A stretch of 64,000 bases of DNA from NCBI RefSeq assembly GCF_003514505.1, contig NZ_DOPX01000026.1, positions 186,001 through 250,000 of the forward strand, written 5' to 3'. Below are positions 8,408 to 16,720 of this stretch, one piece after another (the stretch's first letter is position 1; each line of letters opens with the position of its first letter). Below the pieces are notes generated by a model, which did no database searches, was not told where the DNA came from, and saw only the letters and a list, made by a program, of their open reading frames with translations. Position numbers and translations under genes: made by a program. This DNA comes from Proteiniclasticum sp. (GTDB lineage: Bacteria; Bacillota; Clostridia; Clostridiales; Clostridiaceae).

Positions 8408-9541
8408 TTAATTCATGTCCACAATGCTGTCATAATTGACTTCCAGCGCTTCAAACTTCTCCAGCACAATATGTCCGGATTCATAGGTCTTGCCATCGAT
8501 GGTCAGCATCATTTTGCTGACACCATAATAGTCTCCAATGGTATTGGCCAAAGACTGAAGAATCAGCCCTTCATAGCCAGCGCCCGCATTCATTTCCTGC
8601 AGGAACTCCTTGGTGAGATCCAGATACACCCTTCCGTCCTGGTTGAGATACAGGTAATTCACCTTAGTGTTCTTTGTAAGCACTGGTACAGCTTCCTTTG
8701 GAAGCTCTTTATAGGCATTGATGATGAGGATCTTTGGGATGTCGTTGGTCGTAAAGGAAATCTCTTTTCTGTAAAGGAAAATCCTCTCGTCCTGGGCATT
8801 GGGGTAATAGAAATTGACAAATCTTTTACGGACGGAGTTTCCTTCCATCTTGGTTAAGGTTGCACTGACCTCATAATCTTTCCCCGTATCTATGACTTTC
8901 ACAAGTCCCATTCCTCTGACATAATACTCCACTCTTTTTTCTGATTCCTTGCCCTTTGTGACTCTAGTCACTTCCAGCGCTGTAAAAGTGCCAATCCCAG
9001 TTTTCACTTCCACATCCACACCAGTAACCGTTGCAGTCTGGCCTTCACTGTCCCAGCTGGCATCTAAAGTAAGGGGTTCTTTTAATAAAATCTTGTTTTC
9101 CTCCGGGTCCTTATCCAGAAAGTTTTCTTTATAATAGGTTTCAGCCTTGCTGATGATTTCAACAAGCATACCGTCTTTCTTTTCCAGGACACTGACGATC
9201 TCCGTTCCGCCATTGTTTCTTCTTAACTGAATGCGGCTGTCACTTAGAAAATCCACATATTCATCGTAACCAGCAAACTCATTGCCCATCCCTTCATAAA
9301 CACGGTAGACATTCTCTTCAAAAGGATACAGTTCGTCCACGGTATAGGTGACTCCATCTCCTTCCTCAGAAGGTGTCTCTACTTCTTCTGCCGGTGACTC
9401 CGGTTCCATCTCAGACTCCCCAGGAGACTCTGCTGGCGCTTCCGGTGCCCCGGACTCCGGTGTTTCTATGTTACTTTTATTACACGCTGTTACCATCATG
9501 AGGACCACCATAGCAAGCGAAACCCACGTAAGCTTTTTCAT
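8408..9541 (-). CDS. GerMN-domain lipoprotein
   Basis: A 377-residue lipoprotein with signal peptide and lipobox MMVTAC (Cys20), then an acidic Pro/Glu/Ser-rich linker to about residue 65. A middle beta-rich domain is followed by a C-terminal GerMN domain starting near VRKRFVNFYYPN and including VYLDLTKEFLQEM and GLILQSLANTIGDYYG. GerMN domains occur in the spore germination protein GerM and in LpqB-like lipoproteins. The role is probably at the cell envelope; sporulation cannot be concluded from this gene alone. AAGGAAG lies upstream of the ATG. Confidence 0.85.
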   Translation of the reverse strand: MKKLTWVSLAMVVLMMVTACNKSNIETPESGAPEAPAESPGESEMEPESPAEEVETPSEEGDGVTYTVDELYPFEENVYRVYEGMGNEFAGYDEYVDFLSDSRIQLRRNNGGTEIVSVLEKKDGMLVEIISKAETYYKENFLDKDPEENKILLKEPLTLDASWDSEGQTATVTGVDVEVKTGIGTFTALEVTRVTKGKESEKRVEYYVRGMGLVKVIDTGKDYEVSATLTKMEGNSVRKRFVNFYYPNAQDERIFLYRKEISFTTNDIPKILIINAYKELPKEAVPVLTKNTKVNYLYLNQDGRVYLDLTKEFLQEMNAGAGYEGLILQSLANTIGDYYGVSKMMLTIDGKTYESGHIVLEKFEALEVNYDSIVDMN

Positions 9542-9660
9542 TTGAAAAGCACTTCCTTCTCACACAATCTATTTGTTTTGTACTTAAATTCTACCTTTTA
9601 AAGCGTTCCACCGGGTTACATGAAGATGACAAGCCGGTGAAAAGAACATGACGAAAAAGG

Positions 9661-11028
9661 CTAGTCTTCATCCCCAAAATACCGATGCACCTCAGGAATG
9701 TAGTAAAGAGAACCCAGAGCGCAGATGATGTCGTCTGGTTCTGCCTCATGAAGTGCACTGTCCACTGCTTCCTCTACAGTAGAGAAGCACTCTTTTTTCA
9801 CATAGGAAACTTCTTCAAAATCAAACTCTTTTTTTCTTTTTTTCTTTTGAGATGCTTCCTTCGCTGCGCTCTCTTCATGGATTTCCTCTTCCACTTTGCG
9901 TATTTCTTCTGAAATCATCTCAGCAGAAAGTGCTCTCTCACTATTCACCGTAATGAGCTTGAAATTTTTGGCAAGAGGAAGCAGTTCACGGATCATCTCC
10001 CTGTACATCTTATCTTTTAACACACCGAGGATCATGGTGATTTTCTTCCCCCTGTAGTACTTCATAAGATTGCTCTTCAGCACCTGGACTCCTTGAAGGT
10101 TATGAGCTCCATCAATGATCACAGTAGGTTCATTTTGTAAAATTTCAAAACGTCCTGGCCACTTCGCCACAGACAATCCCCTTACAAGGGTCTCATGAGG
10201 CACTCTAAAGCCATGTTTCTCCAAAGCATACAGCGCTTCTATGGCAACCACCGCATTCTTTATCTGATGCTCCCCAAGTATAGACAAGCGGTACTCTTCT
10301 CCTTCATAGGAAAACTTCTGATAAAGTCCATCAAACTTCAATACCCGGCTGTCTCTGAAGCTGACTTTATGCACCGGAATCTGAAGCTCTTCCGCTTTTT
10401 TCAGGATCACCTTTTCTGCTTCTTTTTTTTGGGGGTATAAAACAAGCTCACTGCCAGCCTTGAGAATCCCTGCTTTTTCCCCTGCAATCTCCTCCAGAGT
10501 GCTGCCTAGAATGTCCATATGATCATAGTCAATGGGCGTGATCACTGACACCAGCGGTGCGTCAATGACATTGGTGGAGTCCAGTCTGCCTCCAAGACCC
10601 ACTTCCAGAATCACAAGGTCACAGTTTTCCTCATAAAAGTACACCAGCCCCAATGCTGTGATGATCTCAAACTCTGTAGGACTTTGAAGGCCTGAAAGAA
10701 CCATCTCATCAATATTGTACTTGATGCGGGTCATGATTTCCGCCATTCGGTCCTCATCCATTTCCTCTTTGCCGATTCGGATCCGATCTGTAAACCTGAG
10801 GAAGGATGGAGATGTATACATCCCCACTTTATAGCCTGCCTGAGTCAGTACACTCTGCATGAAGGCGCAAGTGGAGCCTTTTCCATTGGTGCCTGCCACG
10901 TGGATGAACTTCAGTTTTTTCTGGGGATTGCCCATCATTTCCAGGAGCTTTGCAATCCTCTCCAATCCAAGAATGCTGCCAAATTTTTGAGTGTTCTCTA
11001 TATAACTTAGTGCTTCTTCATAATTCAT
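9661..11028 (-). CDS. folC: Bifunctional folylpolyglutamate/dihydrofolate synthase
   Basis: A 455-residue Mur-ligase superfamily enzyme that adds glutamate to folates. Visible are the P-loop GTNGKGS (residues 46-52), YTSPSFLRFTDRIRIG, the VGLGGRLDSTNV segment and PGRFEIL with DGAHN. The ATG at 11028 (MNYEEALSYIEN) has an AGGTGAGAAG site and matches the family's usual N-terminus, so the longer open frame to 11139 is not used. Between the DGAHN motif and the C-terminus sits a highly charged insertion of about 30 residues (EEEIHEESAAKEASQKKKR and on), which is unusual for FolC. Confidence 0.95.
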   Translation of the reverse strand: MNYEEALSYIENTQKFGSILGLERIAKLLEMMGNPQKKLKFIHVAGTNGKGSTCAFMQSVLTQAGYKVGMYTSPSFLRFTDRIRIGKEEMDEDRMAEIMTRIKYNIDEMVLSGLQSPTEFEIITALGLVYFYEENCDLVILEVGLGGRLDSTNVIDAPLVSVITPIDYDHMDILGSTLEEIAGEKAGILKAGSELVLYPQKKEAEKVILKKAEELQIPVHKVSFRDSRVLKFDGLYQKFSYEGEEYRLSILGEHQIKNAVVAIEALYALEKHGFRVPHETLVRGLSVAKWPGRFEILQNEPTVIIDGAHNLQGVQVLKSNLMKYYRGKKITMILGVLKDKMYREMIRELLPLAKNFKLITVNSERALSAEMISEEIRKVEEEIHEESAAKEASQKKKRKKEFDFEEVSYVKKECFSTVEEAVDSALHEAEPDDIICALGSLYYIPEVHRYFGDED

Positions 11029-11236
11029 AACACTTCTCACCTCACATATCTTCCTCTCTATTATAGACAGAGAACTCTCCAAGAACAATGAAATCATGCA
11101 TCTACGGCATCTTTCCGGGTATATTTTGGGCAACTTCACAAAATCGTAACATAAGGGACCGAATTAAAAGAAGAAGTTATTGTATACTAATCCTATAAGC
11201 AAAAGAACCCTATGAAAATCCGGAAAGGTGGCCATC

Positions 11237-11905
11237 ATGGAAAAACAGAAGTGGAGTCTCTTTGTCTATATCGTTAACCATAAAAATGGAGCCCGAGTGG
11301 CGAAGCTCGCCAGCCGTTACGGAATATCTGATGCTGCCGTATTCATGGGGCATGGCACCATCGACAGCAGCATGCTGCAGTTCATTGGTGTATCGGATAT
11401 ACGTAAGGAACTGGTCCTTTGTGTTTCAAAAGATCAGGAGGGCCAGACTGTGATGGAGAAAATCATAAAAGACCAGAGGCTGGATAAACCTAAAAACGGC
11501 ATCGCGTTCACCTTGCCCATCAGGACCATCCGAAGCGCATACCGTATAGAGCCTTTACTAGAGGAGGATCGAGACCCTATGATAAATTATGAAGCCATCT
11601 TTACCATAGTCGACCAGGGAAAAGGACAGAAGGTCATTGATACTGCGAAAGCGGCAGGTGCCTTCGGAGCTACACTCATCAATGGAAAAGGCTCAGGCAT
11701 CAAAGAAGAGAAGCTTCCCTTTACCATGACTGTAGAGCCTCTGAAAGAGATCATCCTGATTCTTTCTCAGCACTGTCATACCGATGATATTGTCCTCGCT
11801 GTATCGAAAGAGCTGGATCTTGAGAAGCCCGGTCACGGAATTCTTTTTACGGTGGATGTCACCCGTACCGTGGGGCTTTATGAAGGGGAGTGCGAGAAAA
11901 AGTAG
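11237..11905 (+). CDS. Tandem P-II-like protein (two P-II domains in one chain)
   Basis: A 222-residue protein made of two P-II-like halves. Each half has a beta-strand start (SLFVYIVNHKNGARV / YEAIFTIVDQGKGQKVID), a G-x-G turn (MGHGTIDSS / NGKGSGIKE), and a C-terminal K/E-K-P-x-x-G-I-x-F signature (LDKPKNGIAF / LEKPGHGILF). T-loops are shortened relative to GlnB. The start is the ATG at 11237, with AAAGGTG before it; GTG 11228 falls in the site. Unlike its paralogue at 41383-42048, it has no DUF1538 neighbour. The ligand is unknown. Confidence 0.75.
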   Translation: MEKQKWSLFVYIVNHKNGARVAKLASRYGISDAAVFMGHGTIDSSMLQFIGVSDIRKELVLCVSKDQEGQTVMEKIIKDQRLDKPKNGIAFTLPIRTIRSAYRIEPLLEEDRDPMINYEAIFTIVDQGKGQKVIDTAKAAGAFGATLINGKGSGIKEEKLPFTMTVEPLKEIILILSQHCHTDDIVLAVSKELDLEKPGHGILFTVDVTRTVGLYEGECEKK

Positions 11906-11983
11906 CACTCATCCATTCTGTTTTTTATCCTGCTAAGCAGTCTCATTCCTATCCACCATCTCTTCAAAAGGGGGGAGATTTTG

Positions 11984-12451
11984 ATGAAAAAACTTACTCA
12001 GCTGATGCTCCTTTGTCTTTCACTATTTCTGTTTTCTGCCTGTTCCGGTGAGAACCCGGATGATTTCTATGGCACCTACCGTTTTAAAAAAGCGGTGTAT
12101 CTGTCTCCACTTTCCTCCAGCATGCTGGAAGTATTTGACAGCACCATGGATGGAGCAGAAGTGACCATTGAGAAGAATCTTTTCAAGATTCTCAGTAAAG
12201 AGTTCCTCGTAGAGCTTCCAGATCCTCAGTACATCACTGTGGAAAAAGTTGACGATGAGCTGTTCGAACTCTCAGAAAGCACTTTCCCGCTGGATCAGCT
12301 GGAAGGAATCTATGCCGTCCATGAAGCTTCTGGTGAAAAAACAAGCTGGTGGATCTATCATACAGACACCCAGCTCTGGATTGGTGAAACCATTCCTACA
12401 CCTGTGGGTAACAAAGATCATATCATGACGATTTTCGAGTTTGAAAAATAG
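11984..12451 (+). CDS. Small lipoprotein of unknown function
   Basis: 155 residues with a lipoprotein signal (FLFSACSG, Cys at about residue 21) and a predicted beta-rich body of about 130 residues (DDFYGTYRFKKAVYLSP, EGIYAVHEASGEKTSWWIY). It resembles lipocalin/META-like small extracytoplasmic lipoproteins but I do not recognise the family. The ATG at 11984 follows GGGGGAG; the TTG at 11981 is closer than needed. It ends at a good terminator. Confidence 0.75.
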   Translation: MKKLTQLMLLCLSLFLFSACSGENPDDFYGTYRFKKAVYLSPLSSSMLEVFDSTMDGAEVTIEKNLFKILSKEFLVELPDPQYITVEKVDDELFELSESTFPLDQLEGIYAVHEASGEKTSWWIYHTDTQLWIGETIPTPVGNKDHIMTIFEFEK

Positions 12452-12470
12452 CATGATGATCAGTATGTGA

Positions 12471-12496
12471 AAAAGGACTGCAAAGTCCTTTTTTTT
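12471..12496 (+). terminator. Intrinsic terminator after the small lipoprotein
   Basis: AAAAGGACT (12471-12479) pairs with AGTCCTTTT around a four-base loop and runs into eight T residues, ending at 12496. Confidence 0.9.
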
Positions 12497-12608
12497 GAAG
12501 CAGCCCCTGAAGAGATTCTGAAAAAGATCTAAAATATACAGCTCTGTACAGAAAAAGAGCAATTAAACTGCTATAATACTACTATCAGTAAAGTTTTAGG
12601 AGGAAAGT

Positions 12609-14294
12609 ATGGGGAATTTTAAGCACCGCATTGTCTATCAGATATGGCCACGCTCTTTCAAAGACAGCAATGGAGACGGGATTGGAGATCTTCAAGGCAT
12701 CATCGGAAAGCTTGACTACATAAAAAGCCTTGGTGCAGATACCCTCTGGCTTTCTCCCATTTATGCCACCGGAAACAAAGATTATGGCTATGACATTGAT
12801 GATTACTATAAAATCAATCCGGAGTTCGGATCCATGGAGGACTTTGATGAACTGCTTCATAAAAGCAAAAACATGGGCATTGATATCGTCATGGACCTTG
12901 TGGCAAATCACACTTCCGACCAGCATCCCTGGTTTCAGGAAGCTGTAAAAAGCAAAGACTCCCCTTATCGGAACTATTATATTTTCAAGCAAGGGAAGCG
13001 AAACAAAAAAGGAGAGCTTCTGCCACCAAACAACTGGCTCAGTGCCTTCGGTGGCAGCGCCTGGCAGAAAGACCCGAACTCTGATGAGTTCTACCTGACT
13101 CTGTTCACCCCGAACCAATGTGATCTTAATTGGGATAATGAGAAAGTCCGGGAAGGAATCTATGAGATCATGAGATTCTGGCTGGATAAAGGAATCCTTG
13201 GCTTCCGAATGGATGTCATCAATACCATCGCCAAGAAAGAAGGGCTTCCTCCAGCGGGTAAAGGAAAAAAACTGGACTTTCCCTTTGAACATATTGTCTC
13301 CTTGCCTAAATCCCATGAGTACGTGAAAGAGATGCACGAGAAAGTACTCTCTCACTATGAGGATGTGTTCACGGTAGGAGAAGGGATGGTCACAAGCCTA
13401 GAGGATCTCAACGCCTATACGAGACCCGAAGAGAAGAAGCTTCAGATGATGTTCCAGTTTGATGTGCATCTCATTGGATGCGGACCCCTGGGCAAGTTTG
13501 ATTTCAGAAAAGGATACCGCTGGACACCAAAGGAACTGAAGGATCTCATCATCCGCTGGCAGATTGGTGTAGAAAAAGGCGGCGGATGGCTCGGAAACTT
13601 TTTAAGCAACCATGATCAGCCTCGGCAGGTCTCACGATTCGGCCATGATGGAGCCTTCAGACGAAAATCAGCCAAATCTCTGGCACTTCTGAACTTCACC
13701 TTAAGAGGCACACCGTTCCTCTATCAGGGAGAAGAAATTGGTATGACCAACTGTCATCTGGACGAAGAAGACTGGAGGGATTTTGAAGCCATCAATGACT
13801 TCCGAGTGCTGCAGGAGATGATGCATCTGCCAAAGCCTCTGGCAAGAAAGGTGATCCAAAAAATGACAAGAGACCATGCACGTACGCCAATGCAATGGTC
13901 TGAAGAAAAAAATGCAGGATTCACCACAGGCACACCGTGGATGAAAGTAAACCCCAACTGCAGCTATATTAATGTGGAAAAAGAGCTGAAAAGAGAAAAC
14001 TCCATTCTCTCCTTCTATAAAAAACTCATAGAAATCCGAAAGAGTTCAGAAGCGCTAAGCACTGGGAGCTTTGTTCCTGTGGATATAGATAATAAGAAAG
14101 TGCTGTCTTACCTGAGACAACAAGGTGAAGAAACCTATCTCATCGTCATCAATCTGTCCGGTTCCCTGGCAGAAGCAAACCTCATGGATGTTTCTGCTTA
14201 TAATTTCAAACCTGTGCTTTGCACCTATGATACTCTTCCCTTCATGCCTTCAATAAAGCTTCAGCCCTACGAGGGGAGACTTTATAAAGTATAA
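12609..14294 (+). CDS. GH13 alpha-glucosidase (oligo-1,6-glucosidase type)
   Basis: A 561-residue cytosolic GH13 enzyme of the oligo-1,6-glucosidase/alpha-glucosidase subfamily. Conserved regions appear in order: VYQIWPRSFKDSNGDGIGDL, DLVANHTSD, GFRMDVIN (catalytic Asp), FTVGEG (catalytic Glu) and SNHDQPR (transition-state Asp), followed by the GTPFLYQGEEIGM segment and a C-terminal beta domain. It should release glucose from alpha-1,4 or alpha-1,6 oligosaccharides imported by the cell; trehalose-6-phosphate as substrate cannot be excluded. AGGAGG precedes the ATG, a TATAAT element lies at 12572-12577, and a strong terminator follows. Confidence 0.92.
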   Translation: MGNFKHRIVYQIWPRSFKDSNGDGIGDLQGIIGKLDYIKSLGADTLWLSPIYATGNKDYGYDIDDYYKINPEFGSMEDFDELLHKSKNMGIDIVMDLVANHTSDQHPWFQEAVKSKDSPYRNYYIFKQGKRNKKGELLPPNNWLSAFGGSAWQKDPNSDEFYLTLFTPNQCDLNWDNEKVREGIYEIMRFWLDKGILGFRMDVINTIAKKEGLPPAGKGKKLDFPFEHIVSLPKSHEYVKEMHEKVLSHYEDVFTVGEGMVTSLEDLNAYTRPEEKKLQMMFQFDVHLIGCGPLGKFDFRKGYRWTPKELKDLIIRWQIGVEKGGGWLGNFLSNHDQPRQVSRFGHDGAFRRKSAKSLALLNFTLRGTPFLYQGEEIGMTNCHLDEEDWRDFEAINDFRVLQEMMHLPKPLARKVIQKMTRDHARTPMQWSEEKNAGFTTGTPWMKVNPNCSYINVEKELKRENSILSFYKKLIEIRKSSEALSTGSFVPVDIDNKKVLSYLRQQGEETYLIVINLSGSLAEANLMDVSAYNFKPVLCTYDTLPFMPSIKLQPYEGRLYKV

Positions 14295-14297
14295 GAC

Positions 14298-14344
14298 AAA
14301 AACCCTGCAGTTCCATGGTGTTGCCTGGAAACTGCAGGGTTTTC
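14298..14344 (+). terminator. Terminator of the alpha-glucosidase gene
   Basis: AAAACCCTGCAGTT pairs perfectly with AACTGCAGGGTTTT across a 16-base loop whose ends (CCA/TGG) also pair. Confidence 0.9.
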
Positions 14345-14392
14345 TGCCGTCATTCACAGTAGACGTTCTAATGGATCTTTGAGAAAACAATA

Positions 14393-14420
14393 GGAGCTGA
14401 ACATCTTGTCAGCTCCCTTG
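14393..14420 (-). terminator. Hairpin downstream of the DUF1622 gene
   Basis: GGAGCTGA (14393-14400) pairs with TCAGCTCC (14409-14416); on the minus strand a T-rich stretch (TATTGTTTTC) follows. Confidence 0.65.
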
Positions 14421-14432
14421 AAAACCTATGTT

Positions 14433-14786
14433 TTATGCAGCTTTTTTGAAAATGGAAGGTTTCTTGAATCCACCTGAGTGCATCAGCTGAGGAAGGAATC
14501 CTACGATAATTCTTAATCCCATGATGATACCCAAAACCATGAGCTCATCTTTTGTATGGATAATAATGGTTTTCAGCACCTCTGCTGATAGTAGAAATTC
14601 CAAAGACATACCCAAGCCTTTTGAAAAATCTGTTTTGATCTGGTCGTCTTCTATATGCCGTGACAAAACACCTTTCAGATAAATTCCGAACGCTTTTGTT
14701 GCAGTAATCACAATTACAACAACACCCATGAACTCCAAAAGATAGATGACGACAGGTAAATAATGGTCGAAAAATGAAGCTAACAT
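14433..14786 (-). CDS. DUF1622 membrane protein
   Basis: A 117-residue protein with about three helices. The pattern LEFMGVVVIVITATKAF, then GLGMSLEFLLSAEVLKTI and GLRIIVGFLPQ matches the DUF1622 family of small inner membrane proteins. The function is unknown. A CAGGGGAG site precedes the ATG at 14786. It has its own hairpin downstream and an upstream gap of 165 bases, so it is probably a single-gene transcript. Confidence 0.82.
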   Translation of the reverse strand: MLASFFDHYLPVVIYLLEFMGVVVIVITATKAFGIYLKGVLSRHIEDDQIKTDFSKGLGMSLEFLLSAEVLKTIIIHTKDELMVLGIIMGLRIIVGFLPQLMHSGGFKKPSIFKKAA

Positions 14787-14951
14787 AATACACTCCCCTG
14801 TTATATGATACTAGCCTCATGATAATTGAGAGCCCTGCAAAAATCAACTTGTTTGTGAATTAATTATTACTTCTTCAAGCTTTCGTCAGTTTCTCAAAAC
14901 AAAGGATAATAAACCCGTGTTTTATTCCCAAAGTCATTCTCACTTCTGACT

Positions 14952-15302
14952 CTATTTATCCGGAAAATACACATCTATGAAAAGTTTAAACTTGGGTCTG
15001 AAATGAATAATGGCGGAGCCGGTACTGTTTTTGATCCGAAGTTTGGAAGAATCTTTCTGACTGGAAAGGATCTCCACGGAAAAGTCCCCCGTAAAATCCA
15101 GATAGGCCATACGTTCTTCTCCTGTGAAGACTTCAATCTTCAGATCCTGACTAGAGGGCTGAAGCCTAACAGAAAACCGTTCCTCCACTTCATTTATAAA
15201 GTCATAGACAGCATCATTATAGAAAAAGGGCACATCCTCATCAAGAAGAATCGGATCGCATTGAAATAGCTGTAAAAAGTCTAACGCATCCTGCTCAATC
15301 AT
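14952..15302 (-). CDS. Hypothetical 116-residue acidic protein
   Basis: A soluble, acidic protein with no signal peptide or membrane helix (FLQLFQCDPILLDEDVPFF near the N-terminus, beta-rich C-terminal half ending FKLFIDVYFPDK). I do not recognise the family. AAGGAGG lies before the ATG, and the gene begins 41 bases after the GPH symporter stop on the same strand, so it may be the last gene of the alpha-galactoside operon. Translation is well supported by the ribosome site, function is not. Confidence 0.6.
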   Translation of the reverse strand: MIEQDALDFLQLFQCDPILLDEDVPFFYNDAVYDFINEVEERFSVRLQPSSQDLKIEVFTGEERMAYLDFTGDFSVEILSSQKDSSKLRIKNSTGSAIIHFRPKFKLFIDVYFPDK

Positions 15303-15343
15303 CGAGACTCAGTCCTCCTTTCATCTATGGTTATTGCGTCACC

Positions 15344-16720
15344 TCAGTTGGTTCCTTCCCGCTCCACAAGATCCTCTAAAATCTTTCCGTAAGTTTTTTC
15401 ATCAATGATGTATTTTTTCTTGTACAGCACAAAGCTGATGACAATGAGAAGAAGCGGAAGGAGCATCATGGCAGACTTCATAATTAGAAGACCTTGAGCG
15501 CTCAGCATTTCTCCCTCAGTAAGGCCATTGATCCCTGAAACCACAAGGGTATACCCCACGATCCCCTGAGCCACGGCTGCGCCCATTTTATTGATGAATG
15601 GCTGGATGGCAAAGGACACGGATTCATTTCTTTTTCCAAGCTTCCAGTGGCCATACTCGATGGTGTCTGCAAGAAATACCAGCATCAGAAGCTGTATGAA
15701 CGCCTGGCCCACAAACAGCATGATTCCCGATATTCCAATAAAAATCATATTGGCAGGGGAAAAGAAGAACAGCACATACCCCAGAAGAATGAGAAGAATT
15801 GCTCCACCATACAAGGTTTTCCGGTCATATCTTCTGCTGAATCTAGGAAACAGAAGAAGTGCCGTGATCTGGGATACACCAAGGACAAGAGCAAAAATAC
15901 TGTACATGGTTTCATCTAGATACACATATTTGAAATAGTACACACCAAAACTTGTGGTGGTCATATAGCCAATCATGAAGAGAGCCATGGCAATGGCAGT
16001 CACCATCAGCTGATCATTCTGTGTCAGCGCCCGGATCATCCCCTTCAGAGTGGTTTTTTTGAAATCATGGCCGCCCAGAACGGGAGGCTCCTTCACAAAG
16101 AATACCGTAATCATCTGAAAAAGAACCATAACGGCCACAAGGAGCACCGCAAAGACAAAGTATCCGCGCTTCAGACTTCCAGCAGCCTCCCCTAGCGCAT
16201 TGGTCAGTGGAATCACAGAGGCCACCACAAAGAACAGACCGAGGTTTGCAAAAATACGGGCGAGGGCCCCAATCTCCTCTCTCTTCTTCTGGTCATAACT
16301 GAGGCTTGGCATCATGGACCAGTAGGAGATGTCATTCATGGTCCAGGCCATGCCCCATAAAAGATAGATAAAAGTGATATAGAACACAAAAGAATTTCCT
16401 GAAAAGGACGTGTCCAGAAACAGGAGGACTGTCAGGACTCCTGCAAGGAGCACCCCCAAAAAGATCCAAGGCTTGTACTTTCCATATCTAGAACGGGTAT
16501 TGTCTACAATCACCCCCATGATGGGATCGTTGAACGCATCGAAAACACGGATAAAAATAATAATGGTGTTGATGGTGAGAAGTTCTCTGTTGGATACCCC
16601 CACCACTTCCGTGATGAATACGATGAGGTACATGCTGACCAGAGAATAGACCATATCTCTGCCAAAAGTGCCCATGGCAAAGGCATATTTGTTCTTTCTG
16701 AATGATGGTGATGATTCCAT
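15344..16720 (-). CDS. GPH-family sugar:cation symporter (MelB-like)
   Basis: A 458-residue MFS-type protein with twelve helices. The early FNDPIMGVIVDNTRSRYGKYKPWI is the hallmark of the glycoside-pentoside-hexuronide:cation symporters, including MelB. It should import a glycoside with Na+, H+ or Li+. Its ATG overlaps the stop of the alpha-galactosidase gene by one base (TAATG), so the two are translationally coupled, and the likely cargo is an alpha-galactoside such as melibiose or raffinose. Confidence 0.9.
   Translation of the reverse strand: MESSPSFRKNKYAFAMGTFGRDMVYSLVSMYLIVFITEVVGVSNRELLTINTIIIFIRVFDAFNDPIMGVIVDNTRSRYGKYKPWIFLGVLLAGVLTVLLFLDTSFSGNSFVFYITFIYLLWGMAWTMNDISYWSMMPSLSYDQKKREEIGALARIFANLGLFFVVASVIPLTNALGEAAGSLKRGYFVFAVLLVAVMVLFQMITVFFVKEPPVLGGHDFKKTTLKGMIRALTQNDQLMVTAIAMALFMIGYMTTTSFGVYYFKYVYLDETMYSIFALVLGVSQITALLLFPRFSRRYDRKTLYGGAILLILLGYVLFFFSPANMIFIGISGIMLFVGQAFIQLLMLVFLADTIEYGHWKLGKRNESVSFAIQPFINKMGAAVAQGIVGYTLVVSGINGLTEGEMLSAQGLLIMKSAMMLLPLLLIVISFVLYKKKYIIDEKTYGKILEDLVEREGTN

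Noticed and set aside
12585..13355. A 256-codon minus-strand ORF over the alpha-glucosidase start
   Set aside because: Antisense to the GH13 gene and running into its promoter.
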